64,000 bases of DNA from positions 21,982,389 through 22,046,388 of the forward strand of contig CANTUZ010000005.1 in the NCBI GenBank assembly GCA_947846985.1, in the 5' to 3' direction. Every line of letters begins with the position of its first letter. Position 1 is the stretch's first letter. The notes below the pieces were generated by a model that was not told the DNA's origin, ran no database searches, and saw nothing but the letters and a program-made list of their open reading frames with translations. The position numbers and the translations under genes were made by a program. This DNA comes from Fratercula arctica (Eukaryota > Chordata > Aves > Charadriiformes > Alcidae). Shown here in pieces: positions 38,056 through 50,056 of this stretch.

Positions 38056-38574
38056 AACTGCAGTGTCAGCTCACTGACAGCAGCGCTGGGTTACGGCAAG
38101 CCCAGCTGAGCGCTCAGTGGGATCTTCCACACTCCTAAGCAAGAGGCCAGGATCCAGCCTCCCTAATCTGGGCTACTGCTTGGTCACAGATTGGTCACTG
38201 TCTCACAGCCACAAGCCAGGGCTTCTTAAGTCATCACCTTCTTGGGGCTGAGCTCAGTTTAGAAACAGAGACCCTGGGAGTAAGAGAAGCCTCCCCCTGA
38301 AGGGCAGGCTGGCCCCTGCCAAGCTTAGGGTCTGGCCGGCACTGGGAGCCAGATCTCTCGGAGGCAGCTGCTCCCTTCAGACCTCCAGCTCCTGCTGAGC
38401 TCGGCAAACCTGCCCCTCTATAAGCACCGGGGAAAAGCATAGGCGCGTGCTCACGATGTGGAAGTCTGGTGTACAGCTGCAGCTCCTAAAAAGGACCCTA
38501 AGCCATGATCCTACCAGCCTGGTTCAGCCTTGTTTTAATTGTGTTCCCCCTTCTTGCTGCTGCGGGCCCTTGCT

Positions 38575-38886
38575 TGTTGGCCTCTTCTCCCAGGTGAATA
38601 ATGACAGGACCAGAGGAAATGGTCTGAAGTTGTGGCAGGGGAGGTTTTGATTAGATATTAGGAAGAATTACTTTACTGAAAGAGTGGTCAGGCACTGGAA
38701 CAGTCTGCCCAGGGAGGTGGTTGAGTCACCATCCCTAGAGGTATTTAAGAAACGTCTCGATTTGGCACTTCGGGGCATGCTCTAGTGACAGAGATTGTAG
38801 AGGGTATTTTTGTGTGTGTGTATGGTTGGACTCGATGATCTCAAAGGTCCTTTCCAACCATGAAGAGTCTACGATTCTATGATTCT
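38575..38886 (+). mobile_element. CR1 LINE 3' end with an internal stop
   Basis: A plus-strand CR1 beginning at the GTTGGCCTCTTCTCCCAGGT block and ending in the typical tail (GATGATCTCAAAGGTCC, TTCCAACC, GATTCTATGATTCT). The frame encodes the ORF2 C-terminus: FSQV, TRGNGLKLWQGRF, then an in-frame TGA at 38648-38650 where the family has an arginine codon, then [21 protein letters not shown] and the natural TAG near 38784. The tail also has a short TG expansion (TTTGTGTGTGTGT). It is 5' truncated and inactive. Confidence 0.93.
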
Positions 38887-39134
38887 CTCCCTGCAAAGGG
38901 ACACGGAATTTATCTTGGGCAGGAGCCCCAGAAAAGCTCCATCTGCCCTTTGGCTAGCTCTTCTCCCCTTTCTCACCCATCTCCCCTTTTGTCCTACCTT
39001 TCCCTTTGCCAGGAAGGCCTCTCCTTTCTGAAAACCATATTTATTTGGCACGAATGGAGCTGGAGAAAGCAGGGGACTGGGAGAGATGCTGAATCAGAAG
39101 TCCCAACTGTTACAAAAAGCAAAAAAGGGAGAAG

Positions 39135-39158
39135 AAAAAAAAAAAAAAAAAAAAAAAA
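39135..39158 (+). repeat. Run of 24 A
   Basis: An uninterrupted adenine run inside a purine-rich stretch (AAAAAGCAAAAAAGGGAGAAG before it). No retroposed body or target duplication was recognised upstream, so I treat it as a microsatellite rather than a processed copy. Confidence 0.85.
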
Positions 39159-41204
39159 GCTATCTGGAGACTGGTAAAATCTGTATTGCTGCGTAGGCCC
39201 ACAGTAATCGGGAATCCAGGAAAAGCTTTTCACTGATTAGAAATCCCTTTCAGTACAATTATAAAACACATTCATTTAGAGAGAAATCACACTGAAACGT
39301 GAGCCGTGTGGTTCAGCTGTGGCACTGTGCAGAAATCACAGGAAGACCTTTGTTACAATAGCAAAGTGCAAATCATGGGCATGTTTCACTGGAGACTTCG
39401 TGCTGTTGTTGCCGTGAATTTCTGCCCAAGCTATCAGGACTGTGACATCTATAGACATGTTTAATGCCATGGGTGGTAAGCTGAATAGATAACTACAGAT
39501 GGGTTTGACTATAGGTCTGTCTACCATCTATCCCTTGCAGTCCATCCCAGCAGTTGTCAGGAGAGGATGCTCAGGAAAGAGCAAAAGTGAGGTGCGGACA
39601 GAGCAACCCCTCTGTGGCAACAGCCTCCCAGCTTCAGTGATGAGCAGTTTGGGAACTTTCTGAGCTGGAGGCTGCTGCCAGGCTTTGGTGTTTGATAGGC
39701 TCTGACAGACCTGCCCTTCCTGAAGTTGTTTAATCACTTTCTGAACTTTTGCCCTCCACAACAGTTCATAGCAATGAGTCTCACGGTTTTAATATCGGAA
39801 CTATTGTGTGGGGATGGACTGTGTGGGGAAAACAGACTTCATTTTGTTTATTTTATATCTGCCAATGGATAACATAATTAGCTCGCTCGCATTGCTAGGG
39901 CTAGTAAAAAATCATTTTCCACTCACTTTCTCCACAACATCCGTGATAATATCAAGTCTATCAACCCCACCTCAGTTATCTCTCTTCTAAAACAAAGAAC
40001 AGGAGGTTGTTTGATTCTCCATGCAGAGAGCTGTTCCCCATGTATGATCACCCCAGTTGCTCTTGTTAGTGTGTCTCTGTGTCCCACTATTCCCCTTGCC
40101 AGGTTGCATGACCACAGCTGCAAGCAGATGTTAATCCAGATGCCAGCAACCTATGGATTTATGCAATGGTGTACTAGTGTTTTGTTCCTAGGTCCTTCTC
40201 TACAAACACTATGTGTATTTTTGACAGCTACTGAGCTGTGATTTTCAGAGAAATATCCACTGTGTCCCAAAGATTTCTTTCCTGAGTTGTTCTTGTTAAT
40301 CTAAAGGTCATCACTGTCCATATAAGGCCAAGATTATTTTTACAGGATGCTGTCCTCTTAAACTATCTGATGTTAATCTCCTTTACCATGCAAAGTAAAT
40401 GTTCCTGTTGACAAGCTGATGTGAGAAATTGATTCTTAAAGGTAAACAGCTGGAAAATTTGGTATGAAATCTCTCTCTGGCATGAGAATGGTGTTCTTAA
40501 GCGGAACATGGTAAATCTTGGAAGCAGAGGCTTTCTTTAACCTTCTCTTTTATGGGAATTTCTAATGCATCCAAGTCCTTTCACTTCTATGAGCTCCATA
40601 TCAAAATGCAGCTTAGACTGATGGTTGAAAGTCATCACTGATGGTTGTGAAATCTGTTGCTATTTTTAGGCCATTTCAAAATTCCCATTAGTCCAGCTGA
40701 GGCACATGCTGAAATCCTCAAAAAGACAAGAATTGAAACAGCAGAGAAAAGAAATTGTTCCTGCTACCCTAAGGTTAAATTTCTGAATGAAGGAACATCC
40801 AGGGTGGGAGACTGTATACGTGCTACATCTGCTGTCTTTGTCTCTGGGGATACAAGGATAACACCATCTAGTTGCTACAGACTTTCCACAGACATATTAC
40901 TCACCAAAAAACCACGAAGAATAGAGCTGAAGTCCCTGAGTGTCCCCCCCCAGATGCTCCTAGACCCCAGCAACCCATTTTTTCATCAAACCTACGGGCT
41001 GGTTCAGAAATTACATTTTTTTCTTTGAAAAACTGAGCCATCATCTTCGTAGGTATTAATACTAAGCTCAAATTTTCCTCTCAGTTTCTGTCCCAGCAGG
41101 AATAACATAATCTTCATTGGTTTGCAAATTGCAGATGGCTCCCCTATACCTACTCTAGCTTCTCAACTCTGTTTTTCGTACTGAAACTCTTCTGGAGAAG
41201 GGAT

Positions 41205-41223
41205 GGGGGGCGGGGTGGGGGGG
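41205..41223 (+). repeat. G-run tract with G-quadruplex potential
   Basis: Runs of six, four and seven G separated by single C and T bases. The longest run can supply two triplets. Composition resembles the tract at 26951. Confidence 0.6.
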
Positions 41224-42176
41224 TGTTTCACCCAAAGAAAAATAAAAAACATTTTTGCATGATAACACTGATGCCTGTTGCATGGTAGTTTAAACAAAAG
41301 AACCGTACTGTGGACAGTTTCTTCTGTAGTGCAGACCAGCTTGCAAAGCTGTGTAATATGTCTTGACAGCAGTACAAATCACTAAAGGTCAAGGGCTTGG
41401 GGATTAACCACGTCCCCATACAATAGGCTGATATAGAAAGGGCAGGACCATGAGGGTTCAGCTTTAGAATGAACGGTTTTGAATAGAGCTGATGAAAACG
41501 GATTTGTGGAAAGCGGGGAATACCAGCTTGCACCCTTCCAGCTCTCAGCAAGGCTAACAAGATCACAGTGCAGAGGCAAATATAGCGCTCTCCCCATTCT
41601 TTCTTAACGCAATCAATAGCTGGTTATGGAAACCCTACTCCTGGGATATCTTTTGCCTTTCTCCTCAAATTTACTTTAGCTGCAGATGCTCCATTCAGCT
41701 ACAGCTTTCCAGAGATCTTTGTCATTTTTAAAGCCCAGATCAGGTTAAGAGATGGGAGGTCTCACTCAAAACCAGTGTTCATCTGCAGTGACAGGCAAGC
41801 TGCTTGATTCATCTCTGTCCTTACATAAAATGGAAATAAAGAATGATTCCCCTCCCTCAGAAATACTGCTAGGTTTAATTCTTGCAGAATTTCTTGCAAT
41901 TACAGTGTTATAATGTACAAAGTGATATAAACCAAACATCTTGGGTTGACGACTAAGGTCTGTTTCTGGCATGCTGTTGAAAATGACTGCTGGAGGGATA
42001 ATCTTGCCAGTGGAAACCCCCATGGTTTGGCTGGACTAAGGTAGATGATATGGCATGTTAATTAAATCCTGATCACTGGTGGATGTTTTCAACTCAATCC
42101 CATTAAGTCTCTTTTGTAAGTAAAAAACTGGACCACACCTCAGGAAGGTGATGATTTTTTTTAAAAAAACCCTTAT

Positions 42177-42538
42177 CACAGAATCACAGAATGGTTGAGA
42201 TTGTGAGGTACTTCTTGAGGTCATCAAGTCCAACTGCCGTGATCAAGCTGGGTCAGCTACTACACATTGTCCAGGACCGTGTCTGGTTGGGTTTTGAGTA
42301 TCTCCAGAGATGGAAGATTCACAGCCTCTCTGAACAACTTGTGCCAGTGTTTGACCACCCTCACAGTAAAAAGCTGTTTTCTTGTTTCAGAATATCTCAT
42401 ACATTTCTGTTTGTGCCCATTGCCTCTTGTCCTCTCAATGGACACTGCTGAAGAATCTGGCTCCCTTGTCTTCATTCCCTTTCATCAGGTATCTATACAC
42501 ACTGATAAGATTCCCCACAAGCCTCCTCCAGGCTAAAC
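42177..42538 (-). mobile_element. CR1 LINE 3' end, old and diverged
   Basis: A minus-strand CR1: CACAGAATCACAGAATGG tail on the + strand, then TCATCAAGTCCAAC, through to CCTCCTCCAGGCTAAACA. The minus frame 42260-42475 keeps the C-terminal motifs in altered form (RTRGNGHKQK, LFTVRVVKHWHKL, PSLEILK). It is the most diverged of the full-tail CR1 copies here, so probably the oldest of them. Confidence 0.9.
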
Positions 42539-45500
42539 ATGAGTTTAACGAAGTCTTTGGATTTTAAAATCTGATTTGAAAGCATTAAGTCACTCCTCTA
42601 AGATAAGCTATGGGACTGGAAAACTCGTAGCTTCAGATATTTGGTCCCTTGAGAAGAGAGGTATACGAAGTATTGCTTACATAGTCACATTAACACTTAT
42701 GAGGGTTTCAGATTAGAGGGGGTTTGGTTCTTTTACTTCACCTTTGTGTTTGTAACGTGTCAAGTGCATTGTCGGAGTTTTCTGTGGCATGCATGCAGAG
42801 CAGACACAAAACACCTCAGTTCAAACCTTTCCTCTTCTACACGAAGAGAAAACATCAGAGATTGTTTCCTATATAGAGATCAAATGAGAGGAGTCTGCAC
42901 CAGAAAAGCCTATTGAAATTACTTTCCCCCCCTCCCATCAATAGAAGTATTTTTCCCTGGAATCAGCAGCGATGACATTATTGAGCATCAGCGGAGCGTG
43001 GAAAGGACAATGAAGCTTTCAGAGGACACCCTTCTTTTAGCTGTACTCACTGGGTAATGAATAAGTTAGCGTTCTTTGCCAAAGGGCAGAGCATTTTTTG
43101 CAGCTCTCATTTCAGTAATTCTGCTATGATACTTGTGCTCATTTTTCAAAAAAAGCAAGTAAAAATACTATAGGCTACATAAGCCTGATGAGTGCATTGA
43201 CAGGAAAGATGTCACTGAATGCCACTATTTATTAGTAGCATGGCTCCATGAAAGAATTATTGTGTAGGATTTTTGTTCACTAATTATGTGCTAAATTACA
43301 TTAAATTATCACAGTAGTGCCTCGTAATTACAGTTATTATGACAAACACCAAACAAATGAGTAAAGGAGTGACCTCTTTCATTTGAAAATAGGCAACATA
43401 AGTCTCTCACCAATGCCAGCTTTCTGAATATGCAGCATTAGTGTCAATTTTCATTTGTGATTTGCAATTGGAAGGACTTCTTCAATTAGCTTTTCTAAAA
43501 CCCACTGTTCAGTGAAGGTCTCCCCTGTTTAGCTTAGACAGGAATGCATAAAACTGTTCCCACTGGCTGCTAGTCATTTCTCTCCCCGCCTTCCAGGTGG
43601 CCTCCCCTTGCCTACATAGTCCATGGTGCAGCATTCCACAAGCCTCCTGCATTTTAAAAGCTACATTAAAGTTAATGTTAAACATATTAAATATATTTAT
43701 ACTCCATGTTAAATATAAACCCAATATTAAATTATGTCCAAAATGTAAAGCTAGGACCATTCTGTATTTTTTATTAAATTCATGGTTTACCTTTGATGCC
43801 AGTAACCAGCTACTACAAATCCAGATCAGAATTAAACTCCAGTTTGCCTTCAGTGCATTTGTCACACCTTCACCTTTATCCAAAATGTGTGATACAAGAG
43901 TTTGTCAAAAATAGGATGCTGATTCAGATGGACTGAAAATATGATCTATTGTGGTAAATTTTATGTTCCTCTGTTCCTTCAAAACCTGTCAATGAGCTTA
44001 AATAGAAAACCAGCTGCCTATACTGTCGGAGAGGAACTGCCGTGCTTGCATTTTATTTATTATCTACTTCATTACTTCTCAAAAAGACAGCAACTCTTGA
44101 ATGGTACTGCCCTTAAACGCATGTTGAACTGAATCAAAGGAAAGAGGATCCAATAGTGTTTCTGTCAGTGCCAGTTTACCCATTCCTGACTCATTCAGCT
44201 ACAGATCTAACTGATTTTGCTTAATCCATCAATATCAGAGCCTTAAGCCAGTGGCTCCAATCCATTTTGAACTATTATTAACAGAAAGGGGAAACCTCCT
44301 TCTTCCTGTTCCTTCCCCTGTACAATATTAAAGGTATCCGGTGGTCACATTCTTCAAGTCTTAAGTATCTGTGATATTTTGTTTGTTTGCAGAAAGGTCT
44401 GTCTGAAGCAGAATGTATATAGAGTGACCTAGAGCTGAGCAAAAGACTATAGATGGGGGAATAGCCAGGATAGGTGGTACAGTTCCTCGGAGAATCCAGT
44501 ATGGAATATTTAGTATCTACTGTTTATCAATCTGAGCTATTTATTTTAGCTGTACGTTTTATCATCCTCACACAATCCCAGTTGGTACACGTTAAAAATA
44601 CATCCCTATAGCATTGAGGTATTTTGTGCTTTTATAGGACTGAAAGGGAATTAGACTTGTAAATAACAGCAAAATCCAACAGCATGCCTCGCTTTTATAC
44701 TGTAAGGTAGCATACAGTACTCCTTATGTACATGCGCGTAGTTTTTCAGCTTGCTTATCTTATGGGTAGTGCCTCACTGCACCGAACTTGGCACACCAAA
44801 CCATTTCTCCTTCCAGAGATAGTCACTGTAATTTCCCACTCAGAGTAAGTAATACATTTAAAGAGATGTTATTCTTGTAATAAAAGATGCTACTGAAAAC
44901 ACACCTGGTATTCCATTATCATAATCATGATGAGATGACCCAGTCATAACCCCCCTAAACTCCACCTGACTCATCACTTTCTTAATTGGTTTCACCTACT
45001 GCAGTGTTACTATCAACAACTTTTTATGAAGCGTGGGTCAGAGTTACCATGTCACTCAACACTGTACTGCCACATTATCCTGATCTAAATATGAATAGGG
45101 TTCATCCTTCATAGCCTCGTCGGTCTACCTGCTTGTTTTCAGGTCATAATCAGATTACTCCAACAGATTGTATTGCATACCTTCTTCCAGACTGGAGTTC
45201 CAGGTAACTATTCTGCTAACAGTCATCTGGAATAGCTATATATAGAGCCTGTTCTCAAACACTTATAATTTGCACTTCCTGGTTAGCAGAATATCGTGTA
45301 TTAGAAAAATCTTCCCAAACCTACCTTTGTTCAGCCTGCTGCTGTCTACATCAATTTATTGCTCACTTTTAGGAAACGAGGAGCTCCAAAAACTTTTAGG
45401 GCAGTTCTTTTTCTAGTTCCTCCAACCTGCTTACTATAAGATTTTTTTCTAAATTCTTCCTTTTAGCATCCATACCTTGGTCACAGGCAGGGGTAGCATT

Positions 45501-45990
45501 TGTCCACATGTTGTAACGTTGTCAAATAACTATTTGCTAAGAATGACCCATCTCTAATCTCATAAAGAAAGTGGTTTGTTGCTTGAAACATGGCCAGGAA
45601 TGTATTTTTTATAATCCATTCTGCAAAGCCCCTACAGGAGCCAAGAGCCAGGTCTGTTGGTACTCAGATAGCTGGAGAGGCTTAACATGGGGAAACCAGC
45701 TCCGTCGTGCAGCAGTAGCAACCTTGTTAAGTGACTCAACAGGCTGTGTGCCCTCTGAATTTGTGTGCTGGCAAAGCAACAGCCTCCAAAGGGCTAACCT
45801 GGAAGTACCGCGAGGCAGGTTGTTAACGATGTCAAGGTCTGACTGTGCTTGGGTTACTGCTCGAGCCCAGTGGTTCACTGCAGGGCAGAGTCAAAGCATG
45901 CCATGGAGAGGAACAGGGGAAACTCACCAGTGTCTTTCTGTCCTATTCTGCTGATAAAGGTCACAGTCCCTTGTCAACACCTGAACTAAG

Positions 45991-46058
45991 AAAAAATCAT
46001 AAAAAAACCCCCAAACAAACAAACAAAAAAAAACCAAACAAAAGAAGAAGAAAAAAAC
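45991..46058 (+). repeat. A-rich (AAAC)n-like low-complexity tract
   Basis: Long A runs interrupted by CCCCC, AAAC and CC units and ending in GAAGAAG. Similar to 9496-9541. It could be a decayed poly-A-derived simple repeat; no retroposed body was recognised upstream. Confidence 0.7.
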
Positions 46059-46458
46059 TTGAGAACTAGACTCTTGGATAAATTTTAATTTCCAGTTCCC
46101 TGGTAAAAGTCCAAAGCAGCTTGAAAGGAACCTCCCTACCCACAGATAAATGGTAGGTGAATGACACAGTAATGGATGTATTTAAGGTTTGAAGACCGTC
46201 TGTTCTGGAACATCCCTATCTATAGCAAAATGCACAGAGAATTGTTATTGCAGTTTAGGGTAGGAAATCAAAGAAAATAAAGCTTTCTTCCAAGTAAAAC
46301 TGCTAAGGAGGTTAGGCAGGAAAACAAAATAAAACCACTTTTCAAATTGTCCGGCACACCAGGCCTATTGATTTTGTAGCTGTGAACATGCAAATCCATG
46401 CATATTCACAAACCATGCATGGTTCACAAACCTCAGCAAGTACAAGCAGACAGACCTC

Positions 46459-46522
46459 TGTGCGTGCGTGTGTGTGTGTGTGTGTGTGTCTCTGTGTGTG
46501 TGTGTCTCTGTGTGTGTGTGTA
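46459..46522 (+). repeat. (TG)n microsatellite, interrupted
   Basis: TG dinucleotides with an initial TGCGTGCG and two TCTC interruptions that divide it into three blocks. Alternating purine-pyrimidine sequence of this kind can adopt Z-DNA. Likely polymorphic. Confidence 0.95.
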
Positions 46523-49500
46523 CACCATTTTAAATATTGCATCCCAAAGATAACAGGCACCTACAACACCAGACCCTACAAACCACATACGTGACATTCA
46601 TTTAGGACAAACTCAAAAGCACTACTTCTAAGGATTTAACATTGCCCTTCTTCCTTCCAGTACTGTTCTCACACCCGCCTCGGCCTTTCCCCTTGGATTT
46701 TCATTTATAATTGTGCAAACTGGAGGTTAAAAGCTTGCACACGCTGAAGGAGAGATTTATATTCCTTCCCTGCATGAGTGGCAGCAGGGGTGCCAAGTGA
46801 GGGAACTGGCAGCTCAGGTGGCCATGAACAGGACATCTGGTGAATTAGGAGAAGCAGGCTGGCTCGCTGAGGGCTGAGGGCTTGGGGAGGGAGAGGTTTG
46901 CTTCAACAGGGGGAGATTTAGACTCATCTTGTGCAGCCTCCACCTCTTTCATTTCTTCTTACACAGATTCACTCACCTTTGATCTTGCACAAAATGACAG
47001 GGTAGCCATAGAGCAGTGTCAGAGGACAAAGAGGGACACCCAGCCCTTGCAAATCCCAACTGGCCTGTGGAGGAGACATGGGCTTGTGACACTAGGGAGA
47101 TGGGTCTGCTCCACATGTATAAATATTTGGGATTTCTCACCTAGGTTTTGTCTCTTCGTTCTGCAGATCTTTTTCCTCCTGTGTTCTCACAGCTTAAGCT
47201 TTTGCTGTTGGACCGATTCCCAAGGAGTGGCCTTTCTGCAGGTGCAGAGTCGTAACAGCTCTGAAATGTTAGTCACCATTTTATCAGTGTTAAAATGTTC
47301 TCAAGACAATCCTTTTAAGAGAACTGTCACCTAACACACTCTCTGGTAATTCTCTCTGTTGCAGCAAGTCAGAAGATTAAATAAAACCTTCCATTCATGT
47401 TACTCATCTCACCTTGTTCTGCACCCAGGACCAGAGTGAGTCTGAAGAAAGGTGTCCCAATTGTAAGGTGTTTACATTGCAACAGTTCAGTAAATCTGTT
47501 CAACTTCCAGTAAAAAAATGTCGTTGTTTGTGGCTCTCTTACAACACTCTGAATAATGCTCAAAGCACTCTGCAGAGATTTTTTTAAAGATTCGGTTCTG
47601 ACTTAACTTATGCCATTGTAAATCAGGAATAGCTCCATTAAGTTGATTTTATGCAAGATCTAGTTCATATTTGCATGCAGTAATGATAGGCAACTTATGA
47701 GTACTTAGGGAGAGGAGTTAAGACACAATTACAACAAGCACTATAGAAATATGATAGTTCATTTATTGGAGATGCTGATGCCTTGTGTCATCTTGAATAA
47801 ATTGAGTAGTCCGTGTTAGATTCTAGCCCCTCTGAAATCTCTACAGATATTGCCATCAACACAACCAACTCAGGATTGCACAGAATATGTATTTACTAGG
47901 GACTGCATGCTAAGAAAAATCGCATGCGTTTTAAATCATTCTGCAGTGGTGAATAATTAACAGCCAGAAAAGGTTCAGCATTTCTTTCTACAAGGAGGCC
48001 AAGTCACCAGCCTTCTGGATTTGAAGATGCTGCTCAAACATGAATAATCTCCTGTTGCAACAGCATTCCCTGAACCTACAGAAGAGGAGTCCACACTCCC
48101 TCTCCCTTCCTTGCCTCTGCAGCTTCTTTACCATGCAAAAAGAGTTTACACTTAATAATGCCACTAAAAATGGGAGTTGCAGATATCCTATCTGTCTATA
48201 CCAGAGGCAGCTGCTGTCAGAGTAGAAGTGGAAGATGGGAAGGAGGTGACGAGATCCCACACTGCCCTGCAGAATGTGGGTGCCAAGAGGGAATTTTTAT
48301 CCCGAACAGTTCTTCAGAGAGGAAGGCATGGGAAATGAGAAAGGCAATGAAGAGGAACATGAGACAGAGACAAGACAAAACATAATTTGAGCCAAATCTC
48401 CAGTAAATACTTTGTGTCTATAACTGCTGCTCATGCACATCCACACTCCCTACCATAGCCGAACTGTGTGAGCGAGGGGAGAGCTAACCTGCATGACTGT
48501 GAGCACAGGCAAGCACTAATAGTCCCAGTTCAGATGAGCTTCATCTTCTGAAACTGAGTAGGGAACCCTTCCTTCAATGAGTAATCTTTTGTGATCAGTC
48601 CCTCACATTTAGGCCATTGACAGCTAGCTTAGATCCTTCAGGTTCAGAACCAATGTCTAAAGCTTTGTGTTGCTCTGTGAAGTTAAACACACATGGAAAA
48701 CACAGTAAAAACTCCAGTAAAAGAGTAAAAATCTTTGACTGACTTTTTATAGGACTAGAGAGTGCAGTTGTAGAGAATTCATGTGTGATCCAAGGAGACT
48801 ACCGTGCTGCCTTGTAACTGAGGGATTCTTCATCAGGGTCTTATCTTGTTATGAGGCAGTCTTTAATTGGCATTGGACACTGCCTTTCAGATATTCTATA
48901 TTATGCAGCAATGTGATGGTCTCTTTGGACCAGTTCACTGTTTTGAAATAAATAATGATTCAAAAAAAGCTGGTCGTTTTGCTTCTACTTGTGGCTCAAA
49001 CGAAATACCAACCCGAATATTGCTAAAAAACAAACATTTTATGTTGTGCTTAATGGTATGGGAGACTAATTACATGTGAGAAAACAGAAATGACAACCTG
49101 TCATAGAAATATCTTTACCATTATGGAAAACGATAGAGCATCATAAAATATTAGTCAACTTTCAACATGACAGTTCAATAGTGGATAAATGGTGATGAAT
49201 GTGCCAGAGTTGGCTCACCCTGACAAACTAGACTGTTCAGGTACTGAATTAGATGAGTGACTGAGGTGTGCGCGTGTGGGAGGGAGGTTTTCCAGTTACA
49301 GCGAGAACATAAAACAATTTGAACAGGAACAAGAAAAACAGTGAGTGAGGTTGCCTTTCAGTTTAACAGGATATTGTGAATACAAAATTACCAAAATATT
49401 TTTGCCTCTCAAACCACAATATATCACAAGATATCAGGCTATTAAAATGGAATATACGTATTTCTTCACACAGAGGTGTCATAGAAGTTCTTGTCCCTTA

Positions 49501-49731
49501 AATATCCCAGATCACATCACCAGATTTAAACACCCAATTTACTTTCAATGCTTTTAGATCATAAATTCCAGAGGACACAGGTCTGGGTATGTTTTATATT
49601 TACCTTAACAAGCTTAGCTATATATACTGTTTACTTGCTTTCTTGGTTGTGTTTTTCTGTAATGTCTAAAACACAAGACTAGACTGTTCAGTTCCACTTC
49701 CCTGTCCTCATTTGTTAACGTACAGTCATCA

Positions 49732-50056
49732 TAGAATCATAGAATTGTTAGGGTTGGAAGAGACCTTAAGGTTCATCTGGTTCCAACCCCCCTGCCATGG
49801 GCACGGACATCTCCCACTAGATCAGGTTGCTCAGAGCCCCGTCCAGCCTGGCCTTAAAAACTTCCAGAGATGGGGCTTCCAGCACCTCTCTGGGCAACCT
49901 GTTCCAGTGCCTCACAACCCTCATGGTGAAGAACTTCTTCCTAACGTCCAGTCTGAATCGACCCATCTCTAGTTTTAATCCATTCCCTCTAGTCCTACCA
50001 TTACCCGACATCCTAAAAAGTCCCTCACCAGCTTTCTTGTAGGCCCCCTTAAGATC
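49732..50056 (-). mobile_element. CR1 LINE, 5'-truncated 3' end (copy B)
   Basis: A minus-strand CR1 of the same subfamily as copy A at 7881. The minus frame 49817-50065 encodes the ORF2 C-terminus, with TRGNGLKLE, RFRLDVRKKFFTMR and HWNRLPREV. It aligns to copy A with a constant offset of 41851 and no indel. From 49883 to 50055 there is one mismatch in 173 bases (G at 50007 against A at 8156), while 49732-49882 has about 15 in 151. Homology ends within a base or so of 50055. Confidence 0.93.

Larger units (their letters stand above)
33743..38574. other. Intergenic, GC-richer, no gene recognised
   Basis: Unique sequence. The part from about 34.3 to 35.9 kb is GC-rich and has the longest overlapping chance frames (about 200 codons on + at 35003-35611 and about 185 on - at 34731-35285). 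They overlap each other on opposite strands and show no recognisable domain, so I do not call them genes. G-run tracts at 36989 and 37113 and a CTCF-like core at 38045 are listed separately. A short CTG run lies near 34398. Confidence 0.55.
38887..42176. other. Intergenic, no gene recognised
   Basis: Unique sequence turning AT-richer. It contains a run of 24 A at 39135 and a G-run tract at 41205. Short chance frames only. Confidence 0.55.
42539..49731. other. Intergenic, AT-rich, no gene recognised
   Basis: About 7 kb of AT-rich unique sequence. It includes a TAATTA-containing stretch near 43280-43330 that could be conserved non-coding DNA, an A/C-rich tract at 45991 and a TG repeat at 46459. 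No coding exon or RNA gene was recognised. Confidence 0.55.

Noticed and set aside
39135..39158. A24 run considered as the tail of a processed pseudogene
   Set aside because: No gene-like body, target-site duplication or AATAAA was found just upstream.
46790..46803. GGCAGCAGGGGTGCC, CTCF-like
   Set aside because: A T interrupts the G-rich centre at a position with strong G preference.
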